From: Triplophysa rosa
Taxonomy: Eukaryota; Chordata; Actinopteri; Cypriniformes; Nemacheilidae
Assembly: GCF_024868665.1 (NCBI RefSeq)
Contig: NC_079907.1
Span: 17,909,139 to 17,973,138 of the forward strand
Length of the DNA: 64,000 nt
Direction: 5' to 3'
Shown: positions 36,343-48,468 of the stretch, piece by piece
Layout of the letters: every line of letters starts with the position of its first letter
Numbering within the stretch: position 1 is the first letter of the stretch
Program-made: the position numbers and the translations under genes
The notes under the pieces: model-generated
Seen by the model: the letters and a program-made list of their open reading frames with translations, nothing else
The model's database searches: none
What the model was told of the DNA's origin: nothing

Positions 36343-36877
36343 ATCAACTTCTACTGTCGAGTGCCAGGCTGCTATTAGCAAAATGTTATGTTTTGTCAGA
36401 CTACTAGTTTTTGCTGCTCTAATGCTGTTATATTTGTTAAATGACGAAGAAATCATCATAGAAATATGCAGAAGCACTAGTTAAGATATACAAGTTATAA
36501 GAAACTAAGGAGTGACGTTTTACATTATGGAGTATGCCAGCTTAGAAATACTAGTTTACATATGAAGAAATGTTTTAAGTTAAAATGTCACAGAGTTGAA
36601 TTATTATAATTATTTATGACAAGCTTTAGTATGCAGAAAGAATGTATTAAAATAATTAAAGATGAGATAGAGTATGCACTTCACAATAAAGTTTAGTCTT
36701 GAGAAGGCTAAAGAGGTTATTTTGTGTTTTTGAGGGGTGGGGGTAGTAATGTAATGAGTAGTGTAACTAATTACTTTTGAAATAAAGTAATCAGACCAGT
36801 AACTTGATTACTTTTAAAAGGAGTAATCAGTAATTTAATTACATTTCCAGAGTAACTTGCCCAACACTGGTCTTGAC

Positions 36878-37835
36878 TTACTGTAAAAGTGATAGATGCT
36901 GTCCACTCCAGCTTTGATTAATTCCAATACACTGGAGAAACAACCAATTCTACATAAAAATGGTATTATTGCTCACAACAGGCGATTTGAAAGTTGGACA
37001 GTTATAGCCTTCATTCACTGTTTAATATGGTGGAACATTAAATGAGTGAAAATAAGGATTATTAGGAAATATTGTATATAGTTGATGACGTCACATAGGT
37101 GGTGGAGTAATATCGTCTTCTAATTCATTTGTTCAGAATGATTTAATGTCATATTGCTGTAAATAATTTACGCTGCATCTGAAAACTGTTTGTTATCATA
37201 TTTTTGTTCTCTGTTGTTTTATTTCACAATATTTAATTCATTCATAAATTTCCTCCTACGTCACTCCGCCCAGGGATTGTTGTCCCACGTTGGCTCGTGC
37301 GCATACGCAAAAAAACAGTGCTTATATTTTCATAACTAACTAAAAGATGTAAAATTGAATTTGTATATATTTAGAATTGCTTGCTTACTTTGCTCAAAAA
37401 TATGATGCATGTCGTAATAATAAGGAAATATGCTTATAACCACAGCTCTAGACCTGTAGTTCCAACCAAGCAACTTTGAGATGCTGCTTGCGATTGATCG
37501 TTGGAACGATGGTTTAGGGAAACCATGAAACTTGATCGTTAAACTATGCTGGAACGACGGAACTTGCGACCTTAGTTGGCTAACAATGCTTTTGGGAAAC
37601 GCACCCCAGGGAGACGGCTATTTTAAAGGGTTGGTTCAACGGTGTGTCATGCATTCTGACTTCTTTACAATGCTAAACGTGCTGTCTCCTCATGCTTAGC
37701 ATGGTCAACTTGTCAAAAAACGAGTTGGGCGTATTACGTAGTATTTCTGTGTTCGATACACTACCCCAGCGATCGTACAGGTTTCGGAAAGTTTTTTTCG
37801 AACATATTAAACTGTTTCGTAACTATTTTTCTTAG
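36878..37835. other. Unassigned sequence
   Basis: No gene or element recognised. The stretch just before 37836 ends in a pyrimidine-rich acceptor. Confidence 0.4.
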
Positions 37836-38079
37836 TCCCTTATTGGACAATTCTCCCAGAAAAGCACTCGACAGCAAGGAGAGCAGGCGCAGACGTCACT
37901 TTCACTTGTGTGCAGGAGAGAGAGCATACGTTCGCGAAGTTCAGGTGTTTGTTTGTTCACTGCATTTGGGTGATGAATGTTATATAAACGGTGGATATAA
38001 CGCTGGATTTGGAGATCGTTTTAAACTAATATATGGAGCCGTCCCAGCGCTAAAAGATGCCGGACATGAACCGCATGCG
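37836..38079 (+). CDS. THAP-like exon of unknown gene or transposon
   Basis: A 244-nt open segment bounded by an acceptor (CTATTTTTCTTAG) and a consensus donor (GCG|GTGAGT). The peptide contains VFVCSLHLGDECYI, a C-x2-H pair, and later LIYGAVPAL, which resembles the AVPTIF-type signature at the end of THAP zinc fingers. The first zinc-binding Cys pair would be in an earlier exon. It has no stop. THAP fingers bind DNA and occur in P-like and Kolobok transposases and in host regulators. It lies on the strand opposite to the Rab gene, inside its large intron, so a transposon origin is most likely. Confidence 0.5.
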
Positions 38080-40064
38080 GTGAGTTGAAACTGATGTCTG
38101 TGTTTTGTTGGCAATGGGTGCGCACGTGCTTTAGTTCAGCCTACCCCTCCCCCCCGCACGCACCGTATGCTTTCGGAAATAATCGTACAGCTATATTTAT
38201 CTTTTATAAATGTGATCAAACTAAATACTCTTCGAAGATACGAAGTATGCAATACTACTCTATTGGTACTCAAGATTAATATGAGATTGGCAGAAACCGC
38301 GTGTGTTAGGGCCGCTTTAAGGGCTGTCTCATTCGAAAAATCCTTCCAGTGCACTGAAACGTTCGTTCCCAAAAAATTCCCACAATGCAACCTAAAAATC
38401 AGGGAGCTTCAATGCTCCCTATGTTCCCTTACCGGAAATCACGTGACATTTTTTAAATGATGAAAATAAACTTCATGAAACGCAACAGATTTTTTGAAAA
38501 GACAAATATTTATTTGATGTATAAATACATGTTGCTAGACAGACAGGGAACAGAATAATTAGTGTTTCTCATGTGTACTTCAACCAGTATTTAAAAAATA
38601 CATTTACATAGAAATGTCGGTTTTGCCAGATGTTGATAAAAACCAGCTGTGAAGTATTACAACGCGCTTAAGCAGTCACGTCACAGGAAAATACTGTAAG
38701 TGAACAGTGTTCCAATGCGTAGTGAGCTTAGGGTCCTTACCAGTGCCCGAAGACATGTACACAATATACTGATTCACAACCTCGGGAGGTGATTGAGACA
38801 CAGCCACAGTCTAGCTAGGCAGCATACTAATTTATTTAACGTTCTACTTTCGAAGCTCCAATGTTTTGTCATCTGTTGTGTGACTAATTAAGTAGGCGGG
38901 AATATCAACCACTTCATGTCTCCATATAAGATGTGATGTGTGTTCCTCCCTTATATGTCAGCATAGCATATGCCAAAGCTGGAACAAAAGAAATAAACGC
39001 TGCTTTAATTTTGGGCGTATTAGGCTGTATAAACAGCAAAAATGGAGCAGAGGAACAAAGAGTCGTCACAAAGTGCCTTTTCAGAGCCTTTTCAATAATG
39101 GCTGCAATTAACAATCATTATGTCAAAACCATTTCTGAGGCCCATTTTTATCATGTTCTCAAAACCCTTCCCAAAATACTATCATTTATTATTGACCCAG
39201 AAAGGTAGGAGAGAGAGAGTAGATAAGATCAGCCCATAGAAAACAACTCACACGCTCATCCAAAACTACCCACACACCACCGCACTTTTGATCCCCGAGC
39301 TTGAAAACCCATTTAATCGTTGATATGAATTTTATATTTGCTTATTATGTGGTTGAAGAACTACCGAATTAGGTAAACAAGACAGAGCTTGAAATTAAAG
39401 CATGCGGATAATGTAAATCAAATGAATAATCCTCATAAATCATAGATGTCACATCCAGAAAATATATTTTAACGCAACTCCTGTAAAAGCTCTTCTAACA
39501 GTGTCATATACTGTGTTTTAACTAAAAAGCTGAATATTTAATATATTAATGATCATAATTTACATCATTTAGTAATAATAATAGTAGAATATTTTGTGAA
39601 AAACACCAAATCCCACAGTGCACAACAAGCTGATTTAATTGATCAAACATTAACAATAACATCTAAAATGAATTCATCTGCCAGTCGACACATTTAGTAT
39701 CAGCATGTCTATGCCATGTCTCTGAGCTGGATGGCACACAAGCATGGCACAGATGGGTGAGGCTCTGTGTGGGCGTCATGAGTACAGTAGAGTCTCTCTT
39801 CTCACGTTGGTTTATTAAACCTCACAAGCATCCACAGCATGATGTAGAGCAATATGAGCTTCAGCATGCATTCCTAACATCAGAAGTGACTTCGGGGATT
39901 TAATTTGTTGATCTCTATGTGCACAGTCGGTGTGCTTCTGACAGGTTATATGTGACCGATGACAGGTTAATGTGTGAGAAATATTTTTACATTTTTGGCT
40001 TACGAATCACTTCGCATCAATATAAATGTCAATCACTCAGCATTGCGCATATCGCTTAAGAACT
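38080..40064. other. Unassigned sequence
   Basis: No convincing gene. 38290-38470 and 38700-38900 look like old fish repeats, but I cannot place their ends. Confidence 0.4.
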
Positions 40065-40072
40065 GCTTAAGG

Positions 40073-40265
40073 CAGGGGTGTCCAATGTCAGTCCTGGAGG
40101 GCCACTGTCCTGCAGAGTTTAGCTCCAACTTGGCTCAACACACCTGTTTGGAAGTTTCTAGTCTGCTTTGTGAGACCTTGATTAGCTGTTCAGGTGTGTT
40201 TGATTAGGGTTGAAGCTAAACTTTGCAGGACACCGGCCCTCCAGGACTGACTTTGGACACCCCTG
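40073..40265. mobile_element. 193-bp palindromic hAT-type MITE
   Basis: Ends CAGGGGTGTCCAA and TTGGACACCCCTG, with a perfect 8-bp target duplication GCTTAAGG (40065-40072, 40266-40273). Related in layout and length to 14208-14400, but better preserved. Confidence 0.9.
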
Positions 40266-40456
40266 GCTTAAGGCATACTGAGGGTGTCAAGTGTGTGTAT
40301 GGGGAAGAAGAAAGTGTACATCATTTCAAAAGGTCATGCTCATGTTGTTGCTCAAATGTGTGTAAATGTGTCGGTGGGTGGGTGGGTCACTTTGAAAGCA
40401 TTTGCTTAAATACCCCTAAGCATGACCACTATCTTTTAAAACATTAAAAACAATAC

Positions 40457-41002
40457 TGTCATGGCTCTGCTTCTTTAGTCATGTTTTTCTTGGTCCTGTA
40501 GCAGAGCCATGACAAAGTCTTTGGTTATGTGTGGAGAGAAACTTATTGTTGTACTTTGGACAATAATATACTTTCTCTCCAGTGTCTTGTCATTGGCCCC
40601 ATTCCTCTCGTTTCCTTGTTATCTTTCCCTAAGTGTTTGATTACCCACACCTGCCCTGTGCCGTTATCCCTCGTTTGTGTTTCTCTATAAATACCCTCTT
40701 GTTTCTTTGTCTTGTGTTCTTGGATTACGTTGTATGTCGTGTGCGGTCCTGATGTTCCCCGTTATGCCTGTACCCCTTGTTGCTGTTTCGTCAGTCTAGT
40801 AATTGTTCAGTTTAGTTTATGTCTTGTGTTGGTTTTTCTCAGTTTAGTGTTAGTTAGTCTACGTCCTGTTATTATCCTGTTGTGTTGTTATACCCCATCG
40901 TGGGTCTTTGTTTTGTGGTTATTATCTGTTAAATAAAGTCTTTTGTTAACCCCTTCATCCCCGCTGCCTGCATCTGGGTTCTTCCCTAGTGTTTTCCTGA
41001 CA
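40457..41002 (+). mobile_element. Solo LTR with a hairpin-rich 5' end (copy 2)
   Basis: 546 bp, TGTCATGG...CCTGACA, flanked by perfect 6-bp repeats CAATAC (40451-40456, 41003-41008). Same family as 20521-21075, with the same pair of 5' hairpins, a TATAAATA box near 40686 and AATAAA near 40932. Its last 158 bp are repeated at 43467 because of the downstream duplication. Confidence 0.85.
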
Positions 41003-43465
41003 CAATACAGTACCACTGCCTTGTGCTTTGAAGAGCAATATAAACATAGTCTTAATATAGTCTATGCTGACAAGCTGCTACAAGAATGTGTGAATTTTGC
41101 TTTGAGATACAATAGTAGGTACTTCAAACCACTCATTGTTCACTAGTACAGCACAAAAGGACTTTTTGTTCAAGGTAGATTTGTATAGCTCAAATGCGAG
41201 CATAAAAGCTTGCTCAGATAATTGAATTTCAGTATGTTTGCTACAATATGTGCCTGAATAAGGTTAATCAGGCCAAAAACATGTCCTGGTCTTGTATGTG
41301 TTCTTGGTGTTACGACAAATTTCTAAAATTGGTTGCTGCCTGCCATATTGTTTTAGAACATTTTATTATTTTACATATTTAAATTCCATTACTCCAAAGA
41401 GAAAGATTAGCCCTCCCAGAACCACAATATGTTACTAAAATAAAATGTCCATTATTTCTTCTCTAAATGCAGCCTTTGATGATCCAAAATCTTCTTTTGT
41501 TACAGAGGGCTCTCTTAGTGATGGTTTCCAAATCATGCACTGGATTATGGCTTTGGAGAATGCAATGGAGTGGCTCAGAGATGATGTATTTTTGTAGGCT
41601 AACCCGGAAGTAAGCGCCGCGCTGGATCCCTCGACCAAAAGCATAAGCATTTTCCCCATAGACTTTTGGAACGTCGCAGAAAATAAGATCTGTGATTAAC
41701 AAATGTTCATGATGTTTACACGTTTTGTCTATCAGGATAATCTTTACAAATTAACACAATATTTGCTATTTTTGAAGCCTAAATACAATCGCCAGAAGAC
41801 TATATGGTCGCTCGATATCAACATCACCACCACCAAGCCTCCAACAACTTTCTCAAACTTGATTAAAAACATGTCCCCTGATAAGTAATTACTCCGTGAA
41901 TGAATCCCCAACAATGATTTTAGACATTTCTGCCCATGTTGCATTATTTGTGAGATTTATATGCGCGATGAAGTCTAACGTCCCCGCCAAAGGAAGTAGT
42001 CGCTTTTAGCAACTTGTTAGCAAACTCTAAAAATAAAAGGTTTTAAAAATCACAAGCAAGTTATAACTGGTGTGTTATGTAAAACATAACCCAGCATTGG
42101 GTAACTTTAACCCAGCAGTGTGTTCTGTCCAATATTTACCCAGCATTGGTCAAAAACAACCCAGCACTTTTTAGAGGGCAATTGCAATTCAGCATGCAAA
42201 ATTTAAAGTCCGGGTAAAGATAATTCTGAGAATTTCTAAACACATTATAGATGTTAGAAATGTATTGCTGAAACACATTACAAATGAGTACTGATTTGTG
42301 GAGTTAAACCGTTTCACCGATTCTCTGTTCCGGATTTTTTGGGCGGGGCTAAAACGGGGGATCGATGACGCAATGGATTGACCGAGCATGCATGGCACCT
42401 CCCCTATCTCTAGAGCGCCTAGCCTCAGGTGTCTGCTCAATCACGAGCTCAGGGTTGTAAGCTTTTCGCACACGCTTTCAGGCTCTCTCACGCTCTGACT
42501 CTGCCCAATTTAACAATCTCACACCAAATAACAAGCAAATGGTAACACAGACGCGAACGGAAGGAGGATCACGTGCTTCAGTGAATGATGTTTAATTAAC
42601 AAATTTCGAGACGAGCACAAGCAGATAATCCACCCGGCTGGGTCACTATTAGCAATCCCAGCATCTACCTTATCAGCTCAAGAGAGAGCCACTACAAATA
42701 AACAAACCTGTCTGTGTTCACACTTGACTTCTTTTTTGAAGCTGCTAGCGTCTGTTTTAAATTATAATCCTATGGAGTAAACCGTGTTTTCAAAAAAAGT
42801 CCTGATTGCTTTTTTTTAAACGCCAGCACCAGCATCTTTTTCTGCAGCTCAGAGCCTTTTGAGGTTGAGAAAAGTTCAACTTTTCTGAAAAAACATCCTG
42901 TCCAGCACCTTTTCACACCTAACCAATGACGGAGACCTGTCGTTTCCATAAGAACATGCGAGAAACGTGATTGGTCGAGAAGGCTCAAGCTCGAAAAAAC
43001 AAAGTGGCGGCAGAAACGCCCGTTGGAGCATAGTTTTGTATAAATGTAAGTTTAACTTTCACTTTCAATAACGTTTGATTGCATTTCTAGCGAGAAATTA
43101 GTATTGTAGTTTTTAAATATGTGATTGGTTATAGCAAAGACGCTCTCTGTTTATAATTCAAATAGACTTCCGTTACGCTGCCTATGAAGCCTGACTCTCT
43201 AAGCTGCCTCCGTGCACAAATGCTATCTTTGAACATTGCCGGCTGTTATTTGCAACCACAACGCTCTGGGTTCTGGCATGTGACATGGGGAGAGTACTCA
43301 GAGTACGCCAAGAAGCTCGGAGCCCTCTCTCCGGACAGCACGCCAAATACGCACACCTTTTAACCTGCTCATGAATTATCTATTGATAAATATCACGCGT
43401 GTGATGAGGGAGGCGTGACGAGAGCCGTGGGAGGAGGAAGCGAGGCCGGTGACGCGATTGATAAT
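40845..43465. repeat. 2,621-bp near-identical tandem block, copy 1
   Basis: Matches 43467-46087 at a constant offset of 2,622 with only scattered single-base differences (for example 41204, 41766 and 42497). It starts in the middle of the solo LTR and ends in the loop of a palindrome. It contains a MITE end (about 42080-42176) and the exon-like segment 41473-41699. Confidence 0.97.
41473..41699 (+). pseudogene. Exon-like coding remnant with one in-frame TAG
   Basis: After an acceptor-like CTAAATGCAG the frame reads FDDPKSSFVTEGSLSDGFQ, IMHWIMALENAMEWLRDDVF, then L, TAG at 41595-41597, and on in the same frame to a TAA at 41697-41699 (ANPEVSAALDPSTKSISIFP, IDFWNVAENKICD). Amphipathic, Trp-rich and clearly protein-like. 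I do not recognise a named family. I believe similar text is repeated in fish genomes, so transposon origin is likely. The same stop is present in the second copy (44095-44321). Confidence 0.45.
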
Positions 43466-43466
43466 N
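43466..43466. other. Single-N assembly join
   Basis: One N separates the two copies of the 2.62-kb block. A single N is a join marker, not a sized gap. Confidence 0.95.
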
Positions 43467-46087
43467 TAGTGTTAGTTAGTCTACGTCCTGTTATTATCCT
43501 GTTGTGTTGTTATACCCCATCGTGGGTCTTTGTTTTGTGGTTATTATCTGTTAAATAAAGTCTTTTGTTAACCCCTTCATCCCCGCTGCCTGCATCTGGG
43601 TTCTTCCCTAGTGTTTTCCTGACACAATACAGTACCACTGCCTTGTGCTTTGAAGAGCAATATAAACATAGTCTTAATATAGTCTATGCTGACAAGCTGC
43701 TACAAGAATGTGTGAATTTTGCTTTGAGATACAATAGTAGGTACTTCAAACCACTCATTGTTCACTAGTACAGCACAAAAGGACTTTTTGTTCAAGGTAG
43801 ATTTGTATAGCTCAAATGCGAGCAAAAAAGCTTGCTCAGATAATTGAATTTCAGTATGTTTGCTACAATATGTGCCTGAATAAGGTTAATCAGGCCAAAA
43901 ACATGTCCTGGTCTTGTATGTGTTCTTGGTGTTACGACAAATTTCTAAAATTGGTTGCTGCCTGCCATATTGTTTTAGAACATTTTATTATTTTACATAT
44001 TTAAATTCCATTACTCCAAAGAGAAAGATTAGCCCTCCCAGAACCACAATATGTTACTAAAATAAAATGTCCATTATTTCTTCTCTAAATGCAGCCTTTG
44101 ATGATCCAAAATCTTCTTTTGTTACAGAGGGCTCTCTTAGTGATGGTTTCCAAATCATGCACTGGATTATGGCTTTGGAGAATGCAATGGAGTGGCTCAG
44201 AGATGATGTATTTTTGTAGGCTAACCCGGAAGTAAGCGCCGCGCTGGATCCCTCGACCAAAAGCATAAGCATTTTCCCCATAGACTTTTGGAACGTCGCA
44301 GAAAATAAGATCTGTGATTAACAAATGTTCATGATGTTTACACGTTTTGTCTATCAGGATAATCTTTACAAATTAACACAATATTTGATATTTTTGAAGC
44401 CTAAATACAATCGCCAGAAGACTATATGGTCGCTCGATATCAACATCACCACCACCAAGCCTCCAACAACTTTCTCAAACTTGATTAAAAACATGTCCCC
44501 TGATAAGTAATTACTCCGTGAATGAATCCCCAACAATGATTTTAGACATTTCTGCCCATGTTGCATTATTTGTGAGATTTATATGCGCGATGAAGTCTAA
44601 CGTCCCCGCCAAAGGAAGTAGTCGCTTTTAGCAACTTGTTAGCAAACTCTAAAAATAAAAGGTTTTAAAAATCACAAGCAAGTTATAACTGGTGTGTTAT
44701 GTAAAACATAACCCAGCATTGGGTAACTTTAACCCAGCAGTGTGTTCTGTCCAATATTTACCCAGCATTGGTCAAAAACAACCCAGCACTTTTTAGAGGG
44801 CAATTGCAATTCAGCATGCAAAATTTAAAGTCCGGGTAAAGATAATTCTGAGAATTTCTAAACACATTATAGATGTTAGAAATGTATTGCTGAAACACAT
44901 TACAAATGAGTACTGATTTGTGGAGTTAAACCGTTTCACCGATTCTCTGTTCCGGATTTTTTGGGCGGGGCTAAAACGGGGGATCGATGACGCAATGGAT
45001 TGACCGAGCATGCATGGCACCTCCCCTATCTCTAGAGCGCCTAGCCTCAGGTGTCTGCTCAATCACGAGCTCAGGGTTGTAAGCTTTTCGCACACGCTTT
45101 CAGGCTCTCTCACGCTCAGACTCTGCCCAATTTAACAATCTCACACCAAATAACAAGCAAATGGTAACACAGACGCGAACGGAAGGAGGATCACGTGCTT
45201 CAGTGAATGATGTTTAATTAACAAATTTCGAGACGAGCACAAGCAGATAATCCACCCGGCTGGGTCACTATTAGCAATCCCAGCATCTACCTTATCAGCT
45301 CAAGAGAGAGCCACTACAAATAAACAAACCTGTCTGTGTTCACACTTGACTTCTTTTTTGAAGCTGCTAGCGTCTGTTTTAAATTATAATCCTATGGAGT
45401 AAACCGTGTTTTCAAAAAAAGTCCTGATTGCTTTTTTTTAAACGCCAGCACCAGCATCTTTTTCTGCAGCTCAGAGCCTTTTGAGGTTGAGAAAAGTTCA
45501 ACTTTTCTGAAAAAACATCCTGTCCAGCACCTTTTCACACCTAACCAATGACGGAGACCTGTCGTTTCCATAAGAACATGCGAGAAACGTGATTGGTCGA
45601 GAAGGCTCAAGCTCGAAAAAACAAAGTGGCGGCAGAAACGCCCGTTGGAGCATAGTTTTGTATAAATGTAAGTTTAACTTTCACTTTCAATAACGTTTGA
45701 TTGCATTTCTAGCGAGAAATTAGTATTGTAGTTTTTAAATATGTGATTGGTTATAGCAAAGACGCTCTCTGTTTATAATTCAAATAGACTTCCGTTACGC
45801 TGCCTATGAAGCCTGACTCTCTAAGCTGCCTCCGTGCACAAATGCTATCTTTGAACATTGCCGGCTGTTATTTGCAACCACAACGCTCTGGGTTCTGGCA
45901 TGTGACATGGGGAGAGTACTCAGAGTACGCCAAGAAGCTCGGAGCCCTCTCTCCGGACAGCACGCCAAATACGCACACCTTTTAACCTGCTCATGAATTA
46001 TCTATTGATAAATATCACGCGTGTGATGAGGGAGGCGTGACGAGAGCCGTGGGAGGAGGAAGCGAGGCCGGTGACGCGATTGATAAT
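43467..46087. repeat. 2,621-bp near-identical tandem block, copy 2
   Basis: Second copy of 40845-43465. It continues without a break into the right arm of the palindrome at 46018-46161, which copy 1 lacks. Confidence 0.97.
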
Positions 46088-46161
46088 GAGTGTCAGCTAG
46101 GCGTCACCGGCCTCGCTTCCTCCTTCCACGGCTCTCGTCACGCCTCCCTCGTCACAGCGCG
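46018..46161. repeat. 60-bp-arm GC-rich palindrome
   Basis: Left arm 46018-46077 and right arm 46101-46161 are inverted copies with a few mismatches (core GGAGGCGTGACGAGAGCCGT), separated by a 23-nt loop. It is a very stable hairpin. Only its left arm is present at the end of copy 1. Confidence 0.95.
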
Positions 46162-46834
46162 TTTGAATTCAAATCCTCCCATAAAACGTATTCACATAAT
46201 TCACATATAGCCTACTGGGCTGGGGACTCAGGATGATCAATTCGAGGGGGCGTGTCCGCTGTTGGCGTTGAAGCGTTTGAGAGCAGAGAGTCCTGCTTGT
46301 TTTTCTTATTTTATTTACTTGGATGTTTTTTTCTCCATTCAAATTTGGCTGGGTGGTTAATAGCACACATTTCTGTTGTGTGACAAACTCAGAACACATA
46401 TTTCAATGTCACTTTACTCGGACTTTAATGATATCAATCACATTTTTAAACAAGATTTTTAATTCTTAAACTCCAACTGGAACAAAAACAATTAAAATAA
46501 TATAATAATTTTTGAAACCCTTACCAGAATGTTTAAGGAATATCAACACAAGCTAAAAAACTGTAAAACTGTGTAATCTGATCAAATATATAACCTAAAT
46601 TCTGTAAATTTCTAAGGATGACAACATCATTAAATGTTAAAACCAACAGTGAAAACAGAACAGAATGACTGAGTTGAATAATCTATGAATAAAAGCATTA
46701 AATATGCCACAGCAGGGGGTTTGACTTGAACACTCCACAGAGAAACACTGGGAAACCATTTTCTGTATCCGAGACTATTAATCATTTTACAATTTTACAC
46801 AAAACCTGTCTTCATATAGTAGAATGCAACTCAC
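46162..46834. other. Rab intron sequence
   Basis: AT-rich, nothing recognised. Confidence 0.45.
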
Positions 46835-46901
46835 CATGTGCGTCTCGGTAGTAGGCATGTGTCACACTCCTGAATCGCTCCTGTCCCGCTGTGTCCCAAA
46901 T
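46835..46901 (-). CDS. rab26: Rab GTPase exon with the switch II motif
   Basis: 67 nt encoding IWDTAGQERFRSVTHAYYRD and AH, plus one base of the next codon. WDTAGQE is the G3 (switch II) nucleotide-binding motif of Rab GTPases, and the catalytic Gln is present. FRSVTHAYYRDAH is diagnostic of the Rab26/Rab37 clade. The minus-strand acceptor (TTCTTTGTAG) and donor (G|GTGAGT) are both good. Phase 0 in, phase 1 out, matching both neighbours. The preceding intron is 2.5 kb and the following one is about 16 kb, expanded by the mobile elements. Confidence 0.93.
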
Positions 46902-47733
46902 CTACAAAGAATAGAAAGAGGCATATAGACCCATCTCTTTACCTGCCTCATTCATTCATCCATCAAACACACATAGCTCTTAAATCAGATGTGACTATTG
47001 AGCGAGATTACACTATACAGTAAGTGATGTGGAAGGATAGAAGCTTTCATTTTGTGATAATGGTGTGAGGCAGAAGACGAGAATGCTGATTTACGGCTAA
47101 GGTGAAGAACTATCACACAGAGCACGTCCTGATAAGAGCAGCCTATCACCACACGCAGAGACCTGTCGGACAGGGTCATGTTTCACACCGAGGAAAGTTA
47201 AAGTACAGACACGAATGCTGATGAACAGGGCAGCGTGACATTACCAAAGGTAAGGAGATATCACACCAAAGATATCACTGCAGATCTGTAGCAGGTTTTC
47301 AGCGAATAAGCTTAAAGGCTTAATGCACACAAAAATGGTCATTTACTCTCATTCATACCAGAGTGACTTTTTTGTTTCAATAGAACACAAATGAAGAAGC
47401 ACACTAGATAAGTTGGACTATTATTTTGGTGGGATGCATTATATCTTTAAAAATAAAATTCAGGAATAACGCCACAGCAACATCACATCAGTAATCAGGG
47501 CTGAGAAGAAAAATCAGCCCTGGCTTTTCTAGGCCTGCATTGGCCCTCCACCGAATATGTCTACGTTGGGGGTGGTCATGCATACGTGTCTTTTGCATTC
47601 ATATTGCGTGCAATATGTCTAAGCGGCCAACGCGTCCGTTCCGGCCCCATACGTTAGCGGCCCACCGGGAAAACCCCCGGTACGCCAGATGGCCAGTCCA
47701 CCCCTGTCAGTAATGATCTAAATTCCACTTTTG
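46902..47733. other. Rab intron with a diverged MITE fragment
   Basis: Around 47305-47460 the order GTCATTTACTC, then GAACACAAATGAAGAAG, recalls the MITE at 16254-16435 but is much more diverged. The rest is unassigned. Confidence 0.4.
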
Positions 47734-48465
47734 GGGCCCTATTGTACATCCGGCGCAAGGCGCAGCGCAAGTGTTTTGCTAGTTTCCGCCCAACGCAGTT
47801 CTCATTTTCCCGTCCTGCGCCACGTTGTTTAAGTAGCAAATGCAGTTGCGGTCATTTGTGCACCCATGGACGTGTTGGTCTAAAAAATAGATGTGCTCAG
47901 GCGCATTGTTGGCATGTTGCTATTTTGAGGAACTGAAAATAGACTGCGCCATAGACCAACTCAAACCTGGTCTAAAGTCTTAAGTCAATGGCGCAATATT
48001 TTTTTGTTTAAAAAAAGAGCACATTAGTAGAAAATGCGCCTCTGTGTGGGTCCACATACAGCGTGCTTTCACTTTACTTATTACGCAGAGGGAAGCACAG
48101 CAGCACACAAACATGCCAAATATAAAAAATAAATGGATTACAATGTATTATTGTGTACATAAAGATAAATATCCGGCTTGTTATGTAGATGATCTGCTTG
48201 CGCGCTTTAACCTCACGCACGAGCAGATGCGTTTCCTCTCTAGAGAAGCATCCAGTCTTTGCTCTTGCAAATTCAGCCGTGTAAGTAGTGAATCCACCAT
48301 GGCACCAGCGCAACTGGCTCTTAAAGGGAATGAGAGATGAGACTCTGATGAGGCGCGCCGACCATTTTCCCATCATTAAATTAGCAAAAGTGGATTCAGA
48401 CACGCCCTGAGTGCACCAGCGCCGTGCGCTTTAAACCATGCGCTTAGATCGTGAAAATAGGGCCC
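47734..48465. mobile_element. 732-bp MITE with GGGCCCTAT ends
   Basis: Starts GGGCCCTATTGTACATCC and ends GTGAAAATAGGGCCC. GCGC-rich subterminal repeats (GCGCAAGGCGCAGCGCAAG; GCGCCGTGCGC) lie at both ends. A TTG trinucleotide is present on each side (47731-47733, 48466-48468), compatible with a 3-bp target duplication. No transposase. A 98-codon ORF inside has no motif. Confidence 0.65.
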
Positions 48466-48468
48466 TTG

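Larger units (their letters stand above)
33058..36869 (+). mobile_element. 3.8-kb hAT element carrying nested insertions
   Basis: Ends CAGTGTTGGGCAGTAAC and GTAACTTGCCCAACACTG, with a perfect 8-bp duplication GTCTTGAC (33050-33057 and 36870-36877). The matching duplication shows the whole 3.8 kb moved in as, or grew inside, one hAT copy. It contains a TTAA-class element, a partial duplicate of it, the 3' end of a Gmr1-like gypsy element, and a remnant of a BED-type zinc finger near the right end. Confidence 0.85.

Noticed and set aside
36445..36454. A sixth CGAAGAAATC copy
   Set aside because: It lies in an unrelated hAT arm with only a weak 4-bp stem (ATGA/TCAT); one chance decamer in 64 kb is not surprising.
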